Origin: Megalonaias nervosa
Lineage: Eukaryota; Mollusca; Bivalvia; Unionida; Unionidae
DNA length: 64,000 nucleotides
Assembly: GCA_016617855.1 (NCBI GenBank)
Contig: JAECUM010000802.1
Location: forward strand, 60,416 to 124,415
Direction of reading: 5' to 3'
Shown here piece after piece: positions 20,430-29,358 of the stretch; position 1 is the stretch's first letter, and each line of letters begins with the position of its first letter. The position numbers were made by a program, and so were the translations under genes. The notes below the pieces were generated by a model. The model saw nothing but the letters and a program-made list of their open reading frames with translations. It was not told where the DNA came from and made no database searches.

Positions 20430-22750
20430 AAAACCCACCGAACAATATCACAGCAATTATCATTAAACTACTCAACAACATCTGGAATAGCGGCCAACTA
20501 CGGACAGTTGGAAGCAAGTAATTTTCATATCAATCCCTAAAAACGGAAAAGACCCTAACGAAATAAATTCATACAGACCCATCTCCCTAACTAATAACAT
20601 ATGTAAAATTATGCAAACCATACTAGACAACTGATGAAAACTCCACCTAGAAAGCAGCAACCTGCTATCGGAAAACCAATGTGGCTTCCGTAACAAGCGA
20701 TCCACCATTGATCAACTACTGAGACTAGAAGCTGACATTAAACTTGCATTCAACTCAAAAAGGAAATAGATAGAAACCTTATAGCTGTTTTCCTAGACCT
20801 AGAAAAGGTTTTCGACCTTGTTTGGACTAAAGGATTGATTGCAAAACGTAATCACTTCGGAATTACTGGACGCATGTTCAACTGGATTGAGAACTTTCTC
20901 ACAGGTCGGAAAATTATTACAAGAGTAGGGAACACTCACTCTGAAGAGTACCCCCTAGAAAATGAAACTCCGCAAGGGAGTGTACTCAGCCCTACTCTCT
21001 TTAATATCATGATTAACGACCTGGATCACAACCTCACCTCAGCAAAAGTAAACATCTCACAATATGCTAATGATAGCGGAATATGGACAGCAGGAAATTC
21101 CGCTAGCAGCCAAGTGATCTCAGAAATCAAGCAAAGCTTAAACAATACAGGGAGATGAGCCGATAAATGGGGGTTTAAGATCTCTCATGATAAAACAGTG
21201 GCAATCATCTTCACCCCTAAAAGAAATAGACAACTTAATTACCACAAACTTTATATACAAAATCAAATTATCAAATATGTTAAAGTTGTAAAGTTCCTAG
21301 GCATGCACCTCGACGACCATCTCGACTGGAAACAACACATTAACCGCCTAATTAAAAATTGCACCAAAGGCCTTAACTTACTAAGGAACCTTAAAGGTAC
21401 CACCTGGGGATCCAACCAAGAAACTTTGATAACTATCTATAGAGCACTTATAAGGTCGAAACTAGACGATGGCTGTCAAGTATGCAACTCAGCAAAAGAA
21501 ACCTACCTGAAAAAGTTGGATGCCACCCAAAGGAAAGCGCTGCTGGTCTGCACCGGCGCCTTACCCTCGACCTCATTGGATGAACTACAAATACTCACTG
21601 GAGAACTGCCACTAAGGCTGAGAAGACAAGAAATGCTCCTCAGATTCTCAATTCAGTTAACCAGCCATCCAAACACGCATCGCACTAAAAACGCCATTAG
21701 CAAATGCAACAAAACATTTAGTCACAAACTCGTTCCAAACACTCCAGGCAGAAAGCAAATTCTGGAACTGAGGAAAAGTCTGCCAATTTTGGACCAGCAG
21801 GAGGAATACACAAAACCTCCTGACCAAGCGCCTTGGAAAAGCACTAGACCAAGGACTAAAGCTACTGAATATGGAAATAAATTGGAACAAGAGCTAACAC
21901 TAAAAACCTACAGCCCAAACAGAAATTGGATCCCAAACAACATATCCGGAAATCTTAGGAAATAACAACCCTAATATAAACCTAACATACAACAAAATCC
22001 TAAACTTCTTAAACGAATCCGGACTTAGGGAAAAAATTTAGCACGTCCCCTCTCAGCCTGTCAGGACATTTACAGAATAATAAGAAAATAAACAAATAAC
22101 TCCCACAAAAAACAACTATGAAATTAATTAAATAATGACAAATATATGGATCCAACCAATAGGCGGATGTCTTTGATATGTCACCTGGGGACCTGATTAT
22201 TCAGCAAAGATGTCCGTCTTCCTCAAAAGGTGGCACCAGACATAAACAAAAATAAAAAACTACAACTCATCAAATCACTAACGAAATAATCGTAAATAAA
22301 CTAATCAGACCTAAAACCAAACAAAACTAAAAACAAACACAAAATCGGCTCAACCATGGGATGGACGACCTTGATAAGTCACATAGGGACCTGATTATTC
22401 AGCGAGGGCGTCTGTCCCTTCCAAATCTAAAGCCGCAACCATAACTAAAACCACCACCAAAGTCAAATCCTATAAAAATAATTCTTCCTCTGATACTCCT
22501 CCCCTCTTAATATCTTAATCCTTTCCCTATCATAATTAACCTTATCATCCTACTATCAAGCTAACACTTCCTTAGCCCTAACAAATCAACCCCACTCAAC
22601 CAAAGATGACGGCCATTCCACTAATAACATACTAATGGCTGTCATCTGAGATACCTCCCTCACACTAACATTACTCCGAGACAGCACAGAGTTTTTTTAT
22701 TCCAAATTCAGCATATTCATGAAACCTTTCGGCATTAAAATATTCAATTC
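20430..22750 (+). mobile_element. Non-LTR (LINE, Jockey-like) retrotransposon, 5'-truncated insertion
   Basis: Reverse transcriptase reads from about 20500 (SYRPISLTNN, FRNKRSTIDQLLRLEADI) through FLDLEKVFD, ETPQGSVLSPTLFN, QYANDSGIW (YADD box altered to YAND) and a C-terminal part (ALIRSKLDDGC, LDATQRKALL) to a stop near 21964. Stops and frame changes lie before 20800 and near 21158. The 5' half is absent, as is usual for LINE insertions. A probable 3' UTR holds two related 65-bp units (about 22155 and 22358) sharing GGACCTGATTATTCAGC. Ends are approximate. Confidence 0.88.
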
Positions 22751-23030
22751 AAAATTCGTGCAAGACGAAAAATTTAGACCAGAGCCCTGGAGTCAACGAG
22801 CATCTTCCGGTGAAGTTGCGCCTACCTGCCTGCCTACCTGCGTTCCTCCCTTGCCTCGACCGGACATAACAATTTAACAGCGTGCAATGCACGCTTAAAT
22901 ATACCAACCAAACCTCTCTAGAACAAAATACGAGCGTGTGCTTCAAATCCCACTCATTAACACCGACTGGTAGAAGAGGACTGAAACATGAGTGTGTGCT
23001 GGGTCTATTCCCACTCATAAGCAAGCCTAT
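22751..23030. other. Non-coding start of the right arm, with a palindrome
   Basis: It contains CCTGC/CTACC repeats (about 22825-22845) and a 17-bp palindrome AGCGTGCAATGCACGCT (22879-22895). TAAATATA lies just after, a possible promoter for the next unit. CACTCAT (about 22946) and ATGAGTG (about 22988) can form another hairpin. Confidence 0.45.
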
Positions 23031-23258
23031 CATTCAGGTAGTTTGGAACATATTGTTTTGCTACCTGACGGCTTAATTAAGAGCACTCTTTGAGTGCATT
23101 AACGCCTGGGGGAGGTGGCTCTGATACCCTTCCTCAGGAATAATTAACAGCCTGCAGGCATTAAACAGTGGCACATGCACAATATGTGCGCAAGCCACTT
23201 TAATCCAAAATTCAATTCAATTCAGTCTGGCTACGCATCGTTGACCTGTCAACAGTAA
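23031..23258 (+). ncRNA. Structured leader A (multi-hairpin) before a right-arm gene
   Basis: Consecutive hairpins: CAGGTAG/CTACCTG with an inner GGAAC/GTTTT (23035-23067); GCACTC-TTT-GAGTGC (23083-23097); CCTGGGGGAGG/CCTTCCTCAGG (23105-23138, two G-U pairs); GCCTGCAGGC (23150-23159); AGTGGC/GCCACT with inner GCACA/TGTGC (23167-23199); GTTGAC/GTCAAC (23240-23253). The ATG at 23263 follows immediately. The paired leader at 24303-24580 keeps the same order with compensatory and wobble changes, arguing for a structure acting as RNA. The role is unknown. Confidence 0.68.
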
Positions 23259-23262
23259 CAGA

Positions 23263-23770
23263 ATGAGTAACAGAATTGCTAAATTGCTTGAACTCCAAAT
23301 GCACCTGGAGTATGCCAGACGCATCCTGGACGAACTGGTCATGGAGGCCATAGCGGAAAGTGCCAGGCTTGAAGTGGAGGAAGAGGATGAAAAAGAAGAA
23401 AGAAGAAGAGGAAAATAAGAGAGGGATCCTGCCTCACCTTATACTGAGCCCTGTGTGTGAGGTGAGACCTGAGGTAAGGACACCAACGCCTCCACAGGCA
23501 ATAGCACCACCACCACCACAGGTACGTCAGTTACAGCCACAGCCACAACAACCAATACAGTTTCCACAGGAGGCAAGGAGGCCAGATCATAATCCCCGCG
23601 TCTGGCATAGGAGAAGACAGACAGAAATCTTCACTATTCCACAAAGTGAAAACTGGGATGATGAGGCCATTCATCCCCCTTCTGCACTCCCACCCACTAA
23701 AATCAATTGGAACAATGACTGGAGCCGACGATGTGTCTGTGGTGCCAGACCAGGGAGGTGCCACCATTAG
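23263..23770 (+). pseudogene. Right-arm coiled-coil, Pro/Gln-rich protein
   Basis: ATG 23263 opens a helical start (RIAKLLELQMHLEYARRILD) that becomes Glu/Lys/Arg-rich and stops at 23416-23418. The overlapping frame continues with a Pro/Gln-rich segment (QLQPQPQQPIQFPQEAR) to a stop near 23770. A frameshift near 23400 would join them into about 165 aa. A further frame reads on from about 23710 to 23864. No family is recognised. It lies directly behind structured leader A. Confidence 0.5.
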
Positions 23771-23950
23771 CCAGGTGCAATTGGAGTTCAAAGAAAAACA
23801 GCCCTTGTCAGGGCTAACCAGATCACTAGAAAAGAGACACTATTCAAGTTGTCAATTTGTGTGAATGTGGAGTAGTGTGACTATAAACACTCACTACTTT
23901 ACTGATGTGTGTGTGTGTGTATGTGTGTGTTTATATGCGTGCGCGTACGT

Positions 23951-24240
23951 TTGTGTGGATAGTAGATATTGTGTTTTTTTTCTTCTCTTCCCTTCTGTGT
24001 GGATAGTATATATGGTGTGGGTTTTTTCTTCTCTTCCTTCTGTGTGGATAGTATATATGGTGTGCTTTTTTCTTCTCTTCCTCCTGTGTGGACAGTATAT
24101 ATGATGTGTTTTTTCTTCTCTTCCCTTCTATGTAGATAGTATATATGGTGTGTTTTTTCTTCTCTTCCCTTCTGTGTGGATAGTATATATGGTGTGTTTT
24201 TTCTTCTCTCCCTTCTGTGTGGATGGTATATAATATGTGA
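23951..24240 (+). repeat. Minisatellite of about 46 bp, TATA plus polypyrimidine unit
   Basis: About six to seven copies of a unit with TGTGTGGATAGTATATATGG followed by TTTTTTCTTCTCTTCCC. Each unit therefore carries TATATA and a pyrimidine tract. It is followed within 45 bp by a TATATAAA box and structured leader B. Confidence 0.85.
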
Positions 24241-24282
24241 AGTGAGTGTAGGGGGTGTTTTCCTTCACGTCAGTGCTTCAAG

Positions 24283-24290
24283 TATATAAA
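24283..24290 (+). promoter_or_regulatory. TATA box (TATATAAA) of the last right-arm gene
   Basis: TATATAAA lies 20 bases before TCAGTCT (24303-24309), which resembles an animal initiator. The spacing is shorter than the usual 25-30 bases, so the exact start site is uncertain. Confidence 0.45.
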
Positions 24291-24302
24291 GTGCAGCGGT
24301 CG

Positions 24303-24580
24303 TCAGTCTGGCTACGTCCAATCCCACTCATGAAAGCCTTCCATTCAGGTAGCATTCAGGTAGCATGGAACTTATTGTTCCGCTACCTGACGGCTAATTT
24401 AACAGCTCTCTTTGAGAGCATGAAAGCCTGGGGATGATGCTCTTATTCCTTCCCCCAGGAAAATTTAGCAGACCGCTGGGCGGACATTAACTCGTCGCAC
24501 ATGCCCGAAAGGGAGCACGCTACGTAAATCCAAATATCTCTCTCTCTCAGTCTGGCTACCCAGCGTTGACTAGTCAACAC
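24303..24580 (+). ncRNA. Structured leader B (multi-hairpin) before the last gene
   Basis: Same order of hairpins as leader A: CAGGTAGC/GCTACCTG with inner GGAAC/GTTCC (24357-24389); GCTCTC-TTT-GAGAGC (24405-24419); CCTGGGG/CCCCAGG (24427-24459); CCGC-TGG-GCGG (24473-24483); CGT-GC/GC-ACG enclosing CCC-GAAA-GGG, a GNRA-type loop (24493-24524); GTTGAC/GTCAAC (24565-24578). The 13-base word TCAGTCTGGCTAC occurs at both ends (24303 and 24548) and once in leader A (23222). No annotated RNA family fits that I can recall. Confidence 0.68.
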
Positions 24581-24583
24581 AAG

Positions 24584-25167
24584 GTGGATTTGTTTAATCA
24601 ATTGAAAGACAGTTATTACTGGATGGTGGATGCAGCCTATGTGGTGGAAAGGCTTGAACAAGAATGGAGGTATCCAGTTAGCAAAGACTTTGTGACAAGT
24701 CAAGTCACCAGCCTCAAAGTAGCCAGGGATCTAGTGAAAGGCATGATAGGGGAGGAAGTAGAGAAATTAAGAGGCTTCATCCATCCTAAATATGTGAGTG
24801 TGGGGACATTGAAGGAGTCCCTTGATAATGTCATCCAAGTGAGGTGCTTTTTGCAAGACGTAGCAAATTTCACAGAGTGGTCTTTTGTCCAGTGGGGGTT
24901 AGACCAATGAAAGAAAGCTGAAGACATGATGAGAAAGATAGTGGAAGAAGAGGTAAAGAAGATCAAAGATACCTGGACAAAAGAGAGATAGGACAAAGAA
25001 AACAGAAGAAAAAAGAAGAGTTTGAGGGACTGAATCAAAACTGGATGAAAGTGCAAGAAAACTTTAGATCTATGGGACATCTTGACTGGATGCCAGAGAA
25101 GGAAAAGAAGAAGAAGAAAGGAATCATAGAGAAAGTGAGAAGCTGGTGGAAGAACTGCAGAAAATAG
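24584..25167 (+). pseudogene. Right-arm helical/coiled-coil protein, last gene of the element
   Basis: The frame is open from before the leader's last hairpin; the likely start is GTG 24584, a probable decayed ATG by position relative to leader A. A helical protein follows (VVERLEQEWRYPVSKDFV; GTLKESLDNVIQVRCFLQDV), with a TGA at 24908-24910, a frame change near 24990 and a Lys/Glu-rich tail ending RSWWKNCRK at TAG 25165-25167. Length would be about 195 aa. The family is unknown. A histone-type stem-loop begins 10 nt after the stop. Confidence 0.58.
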
Positions 25168-25176
25168 AAGAAGAAC

Positions 25177-25202
25177 CCAAAGGCTCTTTTCAGGGCCACC
25201 CA
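25177..25202 (+). terminator. Histone-type 3' stem-loop, fully paired
   Basis: The layout is CCAAA, then stem GGCTCT, loop TTTC, stem AGGGCC, then ACCCA. All six stem pairs form (one G-U), and stem, loop and both flanks fit the metazoan replication-dependent histone mRNA 3' end bound by SLBP. It is on the coding strand directly after the last gene. A purine stretch (CGAAAAGA) follows about 8 nt later. No histone gene is present. The related copy is at 6033-6058. Confidence 0.85.
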
Positions 25203-25207
25203 TATGC

Positions 25208-25516
25208 CTCGAAAAGATTTACTCTTTCTTGCCTATTTTTTTTAAATTCGATTATATATTTTAGGTGTGATAGATTTATTTTCATCAATCTATGTGTATG
25301 TCCCATGTCAATGTCTCTATTGTGTTTGTCCCTATCACACCCTTGACCCTATATAGACCCACTCACCCTGTTCCCTTGAGGCTAAACAGTCCCACCCTGT
25401 TCCATTTTCTGTTTTGAGGCTATATAGTACAACCCTCCAAATTTTGAGGCTACTGTACAACCCTCCACATTTAACACTCAAGTCCCATTGAGGCTATGGT
25501 ATCCCCATTCACTACT
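25208..25516 (-). repeat. Polinton right terminal inverted repeat
   Basis: Reverse complement of the left repeat. It is about 35 bp longer because a unit with TGAGGCTA...GTACAACCCTCCA is present twice (about 25415-25470). It ends CACTACT, giving the CT terminus. Confidence 0.93.
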
Positions 25517-25522
25517 AACGTT
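25517..25522. repeat. Target-site duplication, right copy (AACGTT)
   Basis: The six bases after the right end, keeping the CpG that is CpA in the left copy (4570-4575). Confidence 0.8.
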
Positions 25523-26390
25523 TGAATTTTTCAGCATTTCAGGAACTCTGCACACCGGGTCTCCTAGGAGATTGCAGCGTGTTCCAAAATGATTTCAGCT
25601 TATCTCCGTTACTTGGTTCTATGAGAATGTCCGATACTCTTCCGCAATCATTTCCATTCCAGTGCAACAGGTTTCTCTGTATAAACTCTAGCAACTACAA
25701 TGGCTCGGGCTAAATACATATGATCTTGATAGTTGTTAATCTGGGCTATAATTGTTTTAGGCAGGGTAAGTTAATCCACCAATAAAACATTTTATCTTGC
25801 TGTATCTGCTTCTAGAAGGAGGTAAAACATGTATCAAATTAAGAGTAGGTTTTCAACTGGTCATGTCAAACTCATCACTGGATTTTCGGATGTGCTGAGT
25901 TTTGTCTACGATTTAGAAAGAAGTTAATACCGTAGGTGTACTAAACTCGATCCAGACAGGAGATTTCAAACTGTTGTGAGTGATGGACAGTCGCAAACGA
26001 TCTTGAACTTTAGCTTTACACTGCCGTTTCAACTCCTCTGACATAAGGCAGCTGTTTTCTCTGCTGGGACTTGGGTCTTGAGGTCTTTATATTTGACGCT
26101 GTAAAGTGTAAGCGGTGGTTCAAAAGTTTTGGAAGCTACGTTTAATGTTTGTTGAATGTGAAAATAGTTTTCAGGGGCTGCCAAATGGCTTTCTTTTGTG
26201 GCCGATCTTGATTCTCTCGGTCTTGGAGAGGAAGGGGCTGATGGTGTTGGATAGGGATCCATCATGTACTCTTCGGACTCGCTCGGACTTTGCCAACACT
26301 TGTCTCTGGGCATGAGTGGATACAGAACGTTGTAGCCTTCGCTTTGCTTCTGGTGTCACTTTGGAAGAACAAGATCTTCGATGACTATGA
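25517..26390 (-). pseudogene. polB: Older Polinton DNA polymerase B, N-terminal part
   Basis: On the minus strand, over several frames, this matches the N-terminal domain of the younger polymerase: LYSVKYKDLK against YRYTVKFKDF, LKRQCKAK against LKQQCEAK, NSLKSPVWIEFS in both, and LARAIVVARVY against LARAIVVGRTY. It runs leftwards into the right edge of the younger Polinton and resumes at 4575. A TATATATA (26428-26436) lies upstream. Many stops make it an old fossil. Sequence before the first clear match (26313-26390) resembles the basic N-terminus. Confidence 0.88.
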
Positions 26391-26559
26391 ACGATTAAGA
26401 CTGATTGAACTAGGGTTAATTCTCTCCATATATATAGAACCCCGCCCAACCCCTCCGTACGTAAAAGAATACATCATTCAGTTGGAAAAGCCAAAACATA
26501 TCACACTTTTGCTCACATACTTAGAGACATTCATTCAAGTATACAATTCCAACACGACT

Positions 26560-26760
26560 AATCTTTTCGAAATAAAAGTGAAGATACATGTGATGTCTAT
26601 TGTGAGAAAGACACTGAGCTACCGAATGTCAACAATGTAAAAGAAAAAAACCAAATATACCAGTTTTAAAAGTCTGAAAGAGGACAAAGGTCTTTAGAGT
26701 GCCTCCTGAAAGTGAGAAATAGAAACAAGAAAACTTTCATCAGAAAAAAAAGCAGAAGAA
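26560..26760 (+). pseudogene. Older Polinton zinc-knuckle gene remnant
   Basis: Plus strand 26568 onward reads RNKSEDTC...YCEKD, matching RDKSQDTC...CQKKG of the younger zinc-knuckle gene; the similarity is also visible at DNA level (CGAAATAAAAGTGAAGATAC against CGAGATAAAAGTCAAGATAC). The knuckle itself has lost its His. A Lys-rich tail follows. It is divergent from the older polymerase, as in the younger element. Confidence 0.72.
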
Positions 26761-26799
26761 CTCATTCCAGCATAGAAATTTAAAGTAATACAATCAGAA

Positions 26800-28299
26800 G
26801 AAACATCAGCGAAACCTATTTTAGTCACGAAATTCGAAGTAACACAGTAAGGAGAAGAAAAAAAAAGAACTCTTGTGATTTATTTGAAAATTTAATTGTG
26901 ATTCATAATCACAAGAATCTTCCCAAAACGTAAGTGTCAAAAATATCTGAATGTTTTTTTGCTTATTTTTTAAATAGTTTTTATAAGATATTGAAACACC
27001 ACGCCCTCCAATCTTTTGTTGCAGATTAGTTTTTATTTTTTGGGGGGTGTGTGTCTGCAATCATAGAGTACTATTTTTAAGAGAACTAGGTATCCCTGAA
27101 AGAATCGTTGGGGTTAAATATTGTTATGTATATTCAATTTACATTGTTTGTTAGTTTTATTTATTATTATTTTTTATTTCATTACATGCTATTGTAATGT
27201 GACATTGTATGTTGGACTTAAACTTGTCCAAAACTGAGTTCATTTCTGCTTGACCCGAATTGACCTTTTTTGTAATTCTGTGAAAACAACTAATACATAG
27301 CTAAATTATTCTCTGTGTGTATGGATTTAAAATCAGAATTATTATTAATATAAGTAAATATATTTATTTGGGTCTAGGTCTAGGTTTTGGAATTTCCTTA
27401 GTGCATTGTACATAATCCAGGTCATGGTTTTTATTTTGTAAACATCAGGATCATTCTAGAAGGTTATTTTCCATTAGGTAATAGGGTTTGTTTTTTTTTT
27501 AATAGAAAATGTTAATTGTGACCTGAGGTAAAGTAGAGAACTATATAATCTTATAACTAAGAGTTTTTTTTTCAGTCGTTCTTTAAGATGTAGCACTTTG
27601 AATTTGTATTATATATTGTGTCCAGTTGGGCTGAATTTTATTTCTTCAAATTATTGAATTCAAGTGATTATTTTCTCTGTAAATACAAAAGTGCTCTGAT
27701 AAAATTCTTGGATAGAGATATTCACTGAGATTTATAGTGAATTCAAACCTGAAATTACGTTACTGTGATTCAACAAAAGACTGTTGACACATTAACACTC
27801 TATAAGCTACCACATACACATCATCGCCTTCAAGTTTTGGATTTATTCTGAATTTCTAATGAATTTTATTCAGGACTTTAAATTATTAAGACTTGTGTGT
27901 GTAATTCTTGGATTATTTTGGGATTTAATTCGCAATACCGTAAGTTCTTTTTTCTCATTTTCACTCTGTATTCATGGGAAATAAATTATTTATTGAATTA
28001 TACAAAGCTTGTTGCCTTTCATTCTTTTCTCTTACTTATTTTTCGAGCATAGACTCGTAACAATATTTTAACGGACTTGACAACATCAGCTGCAGCTATC
28101 TTAAACCTGTTCCATGTCCAAGTCCTATTGCTGCTGTGGCAGAGGCAGTCACTTGAGATGGTAGAGGCAGTTATTTGAAGATACTACTGCTGTGGTATAG
28201 GCAGTTACTTGAAGGTCTCTTTCTCATGCGTTTCGTCAAAGCAACTTTTTACATTCCTCACAGGTGTTTTAGCCCCTCCAAAATATCCCGTGACGGACT
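26800..28299. other. Non-coding DNA, probably within the older Polinton
   Basis: Flanked by two older-element genes, so it should derive from that element or from later insertions, but it is AT-rich and I find no reading frame or repeat that can be named. Imperfect copies of a GGCAGTTACTTGAAG-like word occur at about 28145-28215. Confidence 0.4.
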
Positions 28300-28650
28300 G
28301 GCAGTTCCATTTTAACTACCTTTCTTCATTTTACTGTTAAAGGTTTTCATCATCTTTGTTTGCTTTGTCTTTTCTTCTTCTTCTTGTTTAAAGAAAACAA
28401 TATCTTATTCTGCAAGAAAGTCTCAGTCTCTTCTTTTCAATATCGCCATATGCTGGCTGTCATAGTGACGGAGGTGGGGGTGGTACCGGCAAGATTTCTT
28501 GTGAGGATTAGAAAACGCAGAAAGCCAAATCCGAATCTAATTCATTCTCCTCTGGAATAATACTCGCTATAGCAGCACATCCGTACTGTCAGTATGAATA
28601 TAAGTATCAAATAAATGCCCACCCCAACATAAAGTCCTTGTTTCAGCCAT
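28300..28650 (-). pseudogene. Older Polinton coiled-coil gene remnant
   Basis: From minus-strand ATG (28650) the start M-ETR...WG parallels MTETKK...WG of the gene at 5359. Further on PEENELDSDL and SSQEILPVPPPP parallel PEEVDFNRDL and SSQEFVPVPGP. Stops and frameshifts are present. A Glu/Lys-rich stretch follows. No histone-like stem-loop was found after it. Confidence 0.7.
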
Positions 28651-28879
28651 GTTATACTGTGTTTGCATTGTTCAGCATTGGTGAATCATAGAAACTCTAG
28701 AATCGAAAGTCAAGCCACGTATCCGCTGAATTTTGATTGGTTAATAGAGAACCCGTCACGACTGAATTAAGTGACACGCTTTCTGATCGGTGGAATCTCC
28801 AAATCAGTTTCGATCCGGTTTTAGACTAATATAGACGCACTTCTACCCCTTTTGCCATCTGTTCTCAAAACAAGTCAAG
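28651..28879. promoter_or_regulatory. Older Polinton divergent promoter
   Basis: Equivalent of 5124-5358: the head-to-head spacing is nearly the same. GATCGGTGGAA (about 28778) and GTTTCGATCCGG (about 28799) are retained, with TATAGACGC in the TATA position before the plus-strand gene. The CRE palindrome is reduced to a half-like CGTCACGAC. Confidence 0.6.
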
Positions 28880-29109
28880 ATGATGATGAGTGTAAATAAC
28901 TCAACCGACCTCAAATACGTAATTTAATCCAAACAATCATGATTTTCGCCATAGCCAGTTGGACGATTAATGACAGGACAGAGGCAACCGTCTTTGTCAG
29001 AAGAATCTATGTTGAGAAACAAAGTTGTCTCAGGAGAGTGTTAGAGTACTCAGCGATGGTCACGAGAAGCGTGCGACAAAGAAAAGTGAAGAGGCGTGGT
29101 CAATATTAA
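28880..29109 (+). pseudogene. Older Polinton small basic gene remnant
   Basis: ATG 28880 is placed like that of the 4890-5123 gene (ACAAGTCAAGATG against ACAAGACAAGATG). After lesions, the frame from 28930 reads ASWTINDRTEATVFVRRIYV and CLRRVLEY to TAA 29107-29109, parallel to SWTIIRITETTVWKRRAYV and CLKRVLIY. Conservation of the protein pattern supports this as a real gene of the element family. Confidence 0.72.
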
Positions 29110-29307
29110 AATTTTTGGTTACCCTCCCAACAGCCCATATTAGATTCACCCTAATCTCACCGAAACAGAGGTACTACTCAATCATTGCAAAAATCTATTA
29201 TTTTATGTGTATATGTTTGTATGTCTTGTCTTCAACAAGTAACACTTAAACCACTCCATATTCTGTTTGATGTTTGATAGTATACCAGTATTTGTGTGTG
29301 TGTGTGT

Positions 29308-29358
<51 letters not shown>

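Larger units (their letters stand above)
4576..25516 (+). mobile_element. Polinton/Maverick (adintovirus-like) element, about 20.9 kb
   Basis: Terminal inverted repeats with AG...CT ends and a 6-bp target duplication bound the set of genes that defines Polintons: family B polymerase, retroviral-type integrase, major and minor capsid proteins and several small conserved proteins. Nearly all long genes hold stops or frameshifts, and a LINE has inserted behind the capsid gene, so this is a fossil. I did not recognise the packaging ATPase or the adenain-type protease usually present. It lies inside an older, oppositely oriented Polinton. Confidence 0.95.

Noticed and set aside
24303..24580. A dicistrovirus-type intergenic IRES or a hammerhead ribozyme
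   Set aside because: The hairpin series and initiation at a decayed ATG/GTG invite comparison, but I could not match the defining pseudoknots of that IRES class or the conserved hammerhead core. Left as an unknown structured leader.
4574..25518. Element boundary two bases further out (TTAG...CTAA)
   Set aside because: The inverted match does extend by TT/AA, but AG...CT ends with a six-base duplication is the Polinton rule, and the extra match comes from the palindromic target AACGTT.
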